DNA of 6,251 nucleotides, taken from positions 1 through 6,251 of the forward strand of contig QILX01000013.1 in assembly GCA_003232175.1 (NCBI GenBank), in the 5' to 3' direction. This DNA comes from Hyphomicrobiales bacterium (GTDB taxonomy: Bacteria > Pseudomonadota > Alphaproteobacteria > Rhizobiales > SZUA-8). The notes under the pieces were generated by a model. The model was not told the origin of the DNA, did not search any database, and was given only the letters and a program-made list of their open reading frames with translations. The position numbers and the translations under genes were made by a program. Of the stretch, positions 5,575 to 6,251 are shown piece after piece; within the stretch, counting starts at the first letter, position 1; every line of letters begins with the position of its first letter.

Positions 5575-6251
5575 GTCCCCCCGGCCGCACAGGTTCATCA
5601 CGATGATGTCGTCGGCGGACATGTTTGGGGCGATCTTGGCCACGTGAGCAAGGGCGTGGGCGGGTTCGAGCGCCGGGATGATGCCTTCAAGCCGGGTGCA
5701 CTGCTGGAAGGCTTCAAGTGCCTCGGCATCGGTGACGGCGACATAATTCACCCGGCCGGATTCCTTCAGCCAGGCGTGTTCTGGGCCAATGCCGGGATAG
5801 TCGAGCCCGGCGGAAATCGAATGGCCCTCGAGGATCTGGCCGTCATCGTCCTGAAGCAGATAGGTGCGGTTGCCGTGCAGCACGCCGGGGCGGCCACCCA
5901 GCAGGCTGGCGCTGTGCTTGTCGCCATCAAGACCCTTGCCGCCGGCTTCGACCCCGGTGATACGAACATCCGCGTCATCGAGGAAGGGGTGGAACAGCCC
6001 CATGGCGTTGGAGCCCCCGCCGATGCAGGCGACAATCTCGGTCGGCAGGCGCCCCTCTCGCTCCAGGATCTGCGCCCGCGCTTCCGTGCCGATCACCGAC
6101 TGGAAATCACGCACCATGGCGGGATAGGGGTGCGGCCCCGCCACCGTGCCGATGATGTAAAACGTGTCTTCGACATTGGCGACCCAGTCGCGTAAAGCCT
6201 CGTTGAGGGAATCCTTCAAGGTGCCGGTTCCCGACGTCACCGGCACGACTT
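5554..6251 (-). CDS. trpB: Tryptophan synthase beta chain, 3' part (cut by window edge; C-terminus apparently frameshifted)
   Basis: About 232 C-terminal residues are visible; the frame runs to the window edge, so the start, the PLP lysine and the catalytic glutamate lie outside. TrpB condenses indole with L-serine using PLP. Readable motifs include PVTSGTGTLKDSLNEALRDW, DTFYIIGTVAGPHPYP, the PLP-phosphate loop CIGGGSNAMG, GVEAGG, HSISAGLDYPGIGPEH and EGIIPALEPAHA. Near the end comes NLCGRGDK, with Cys where Salmonella has Ser377, the residue contacting the PLP ring nitrogen; I believe this variant occurs in other alphaproteobacteria. After GDK the consensus is lost: the frame gives GIRRR and stops at 5554-5556, about 14 residues short of Salmonella TrpB (397). 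The shifted frame restores a family-like tail. As read, the stop is 24 bp before trpA. Family assignment is certain; the integrity of the 3' end is not. Confidence 0.95.
   Translation of the reverse strand, partial: VVPVTSGTGTLKDSLNEALRDWVANVEDTFYIIGTVAGPHPYPAMVRDFQSVIGTEARAQILEREGRLPTEIVACIGGGSNAMGLFHPFLDDADVRITGVEAGGKGLDGDKHSASLLGGRPGVLHGNRTYLLQDDDGQILEGHSISAGLDYPGIGPEHAWLKESGRVNYVAVTDAEALEAFQQCTRLEGIIPALEPAHALAHVAKIAPNMSADDIIVMNLCGRGDKGIRRR

Noticed and set aside
4915..6195. Long open frame (426 codons) on the plus strand opposite trpA and trpB
   Set aside because: It is antisense to two unmistakable enzymes. Its translation has no recognisable domain, and long antisense frames are common in GC-rich genes.
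1..6251. Mobile elements, CRISPR, tRNA or rRNA
   Set aside because: No transposase, attachment-like repeats, regularly spaced repeat array, tRNA cloverleaf or rRNA sequence was seen on either strand by reading.

Overview
The window is an ordinary chromosomal housekeeping segment of an alphaproteobacterium. The lineage call is inferred from gene order and family signatures. A trpB-trpA-accD-folC run is typical of Alphaproteobacteria, as is a Tim44-domain gene divergent from fxsA-secB. AccD also has the degenerate zinc ribbon and TrpB the NLCGRGDK motif that I associate with this class. Base composition is moderately GC-rich, with strong GC bias at third codon positions. The order cannot be fixed from the sequence alone.

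Layout. A membrane-anchored Tim44-like protein lies on the minus strand (5-724). It is separated by a divergent, T-tract-rich intergenic region (725-898) from fxsA (899-1480, +) and secB (1559-2113, +). After secB comes a 210-bp convergent intergenic region (2114-2323) without a convincing gene but with four closely packed hairpins. The last hairpin contains the stop codon of folC. The rest of the window is one minus-strand block, read right to left: the 3' part of trpB (5554-6251, cut by the window edge), trpA (4708-5529), accD (3726-4670) and folC (2324-3688). Gaps are 24-37 bp, so co-transcription is likely.

Function. TrpB and TrpA form tryptophan synthase. AccD is the beta carboxyltransferase subunit of acetyl-CoA carboxylase (fatty acid synthesis). 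FolC makes dihydrofolate and polyglutamylated folates. The left side carries envelope and secretion genes: the export chaperone SecB, the inner-membrane protein FxsA and the Tim44-like protein. These are only loosely related by function.

Most notable observation. The 3' end of trpB looks frameshifted. Translation leaves the family consensus right after GDK and stops as GIRRR. The +1-shifted frame reads on as VFAVAEHLGMEI and stops 2 bp before trpA, exactly where a normal alphaproteobacterial trpB would end. The second is the hairpin cluster between secB and folC. I saw no mobile element, CRISPR array, tRNA or rRNA, and nothing that supports a new multi-gene system.
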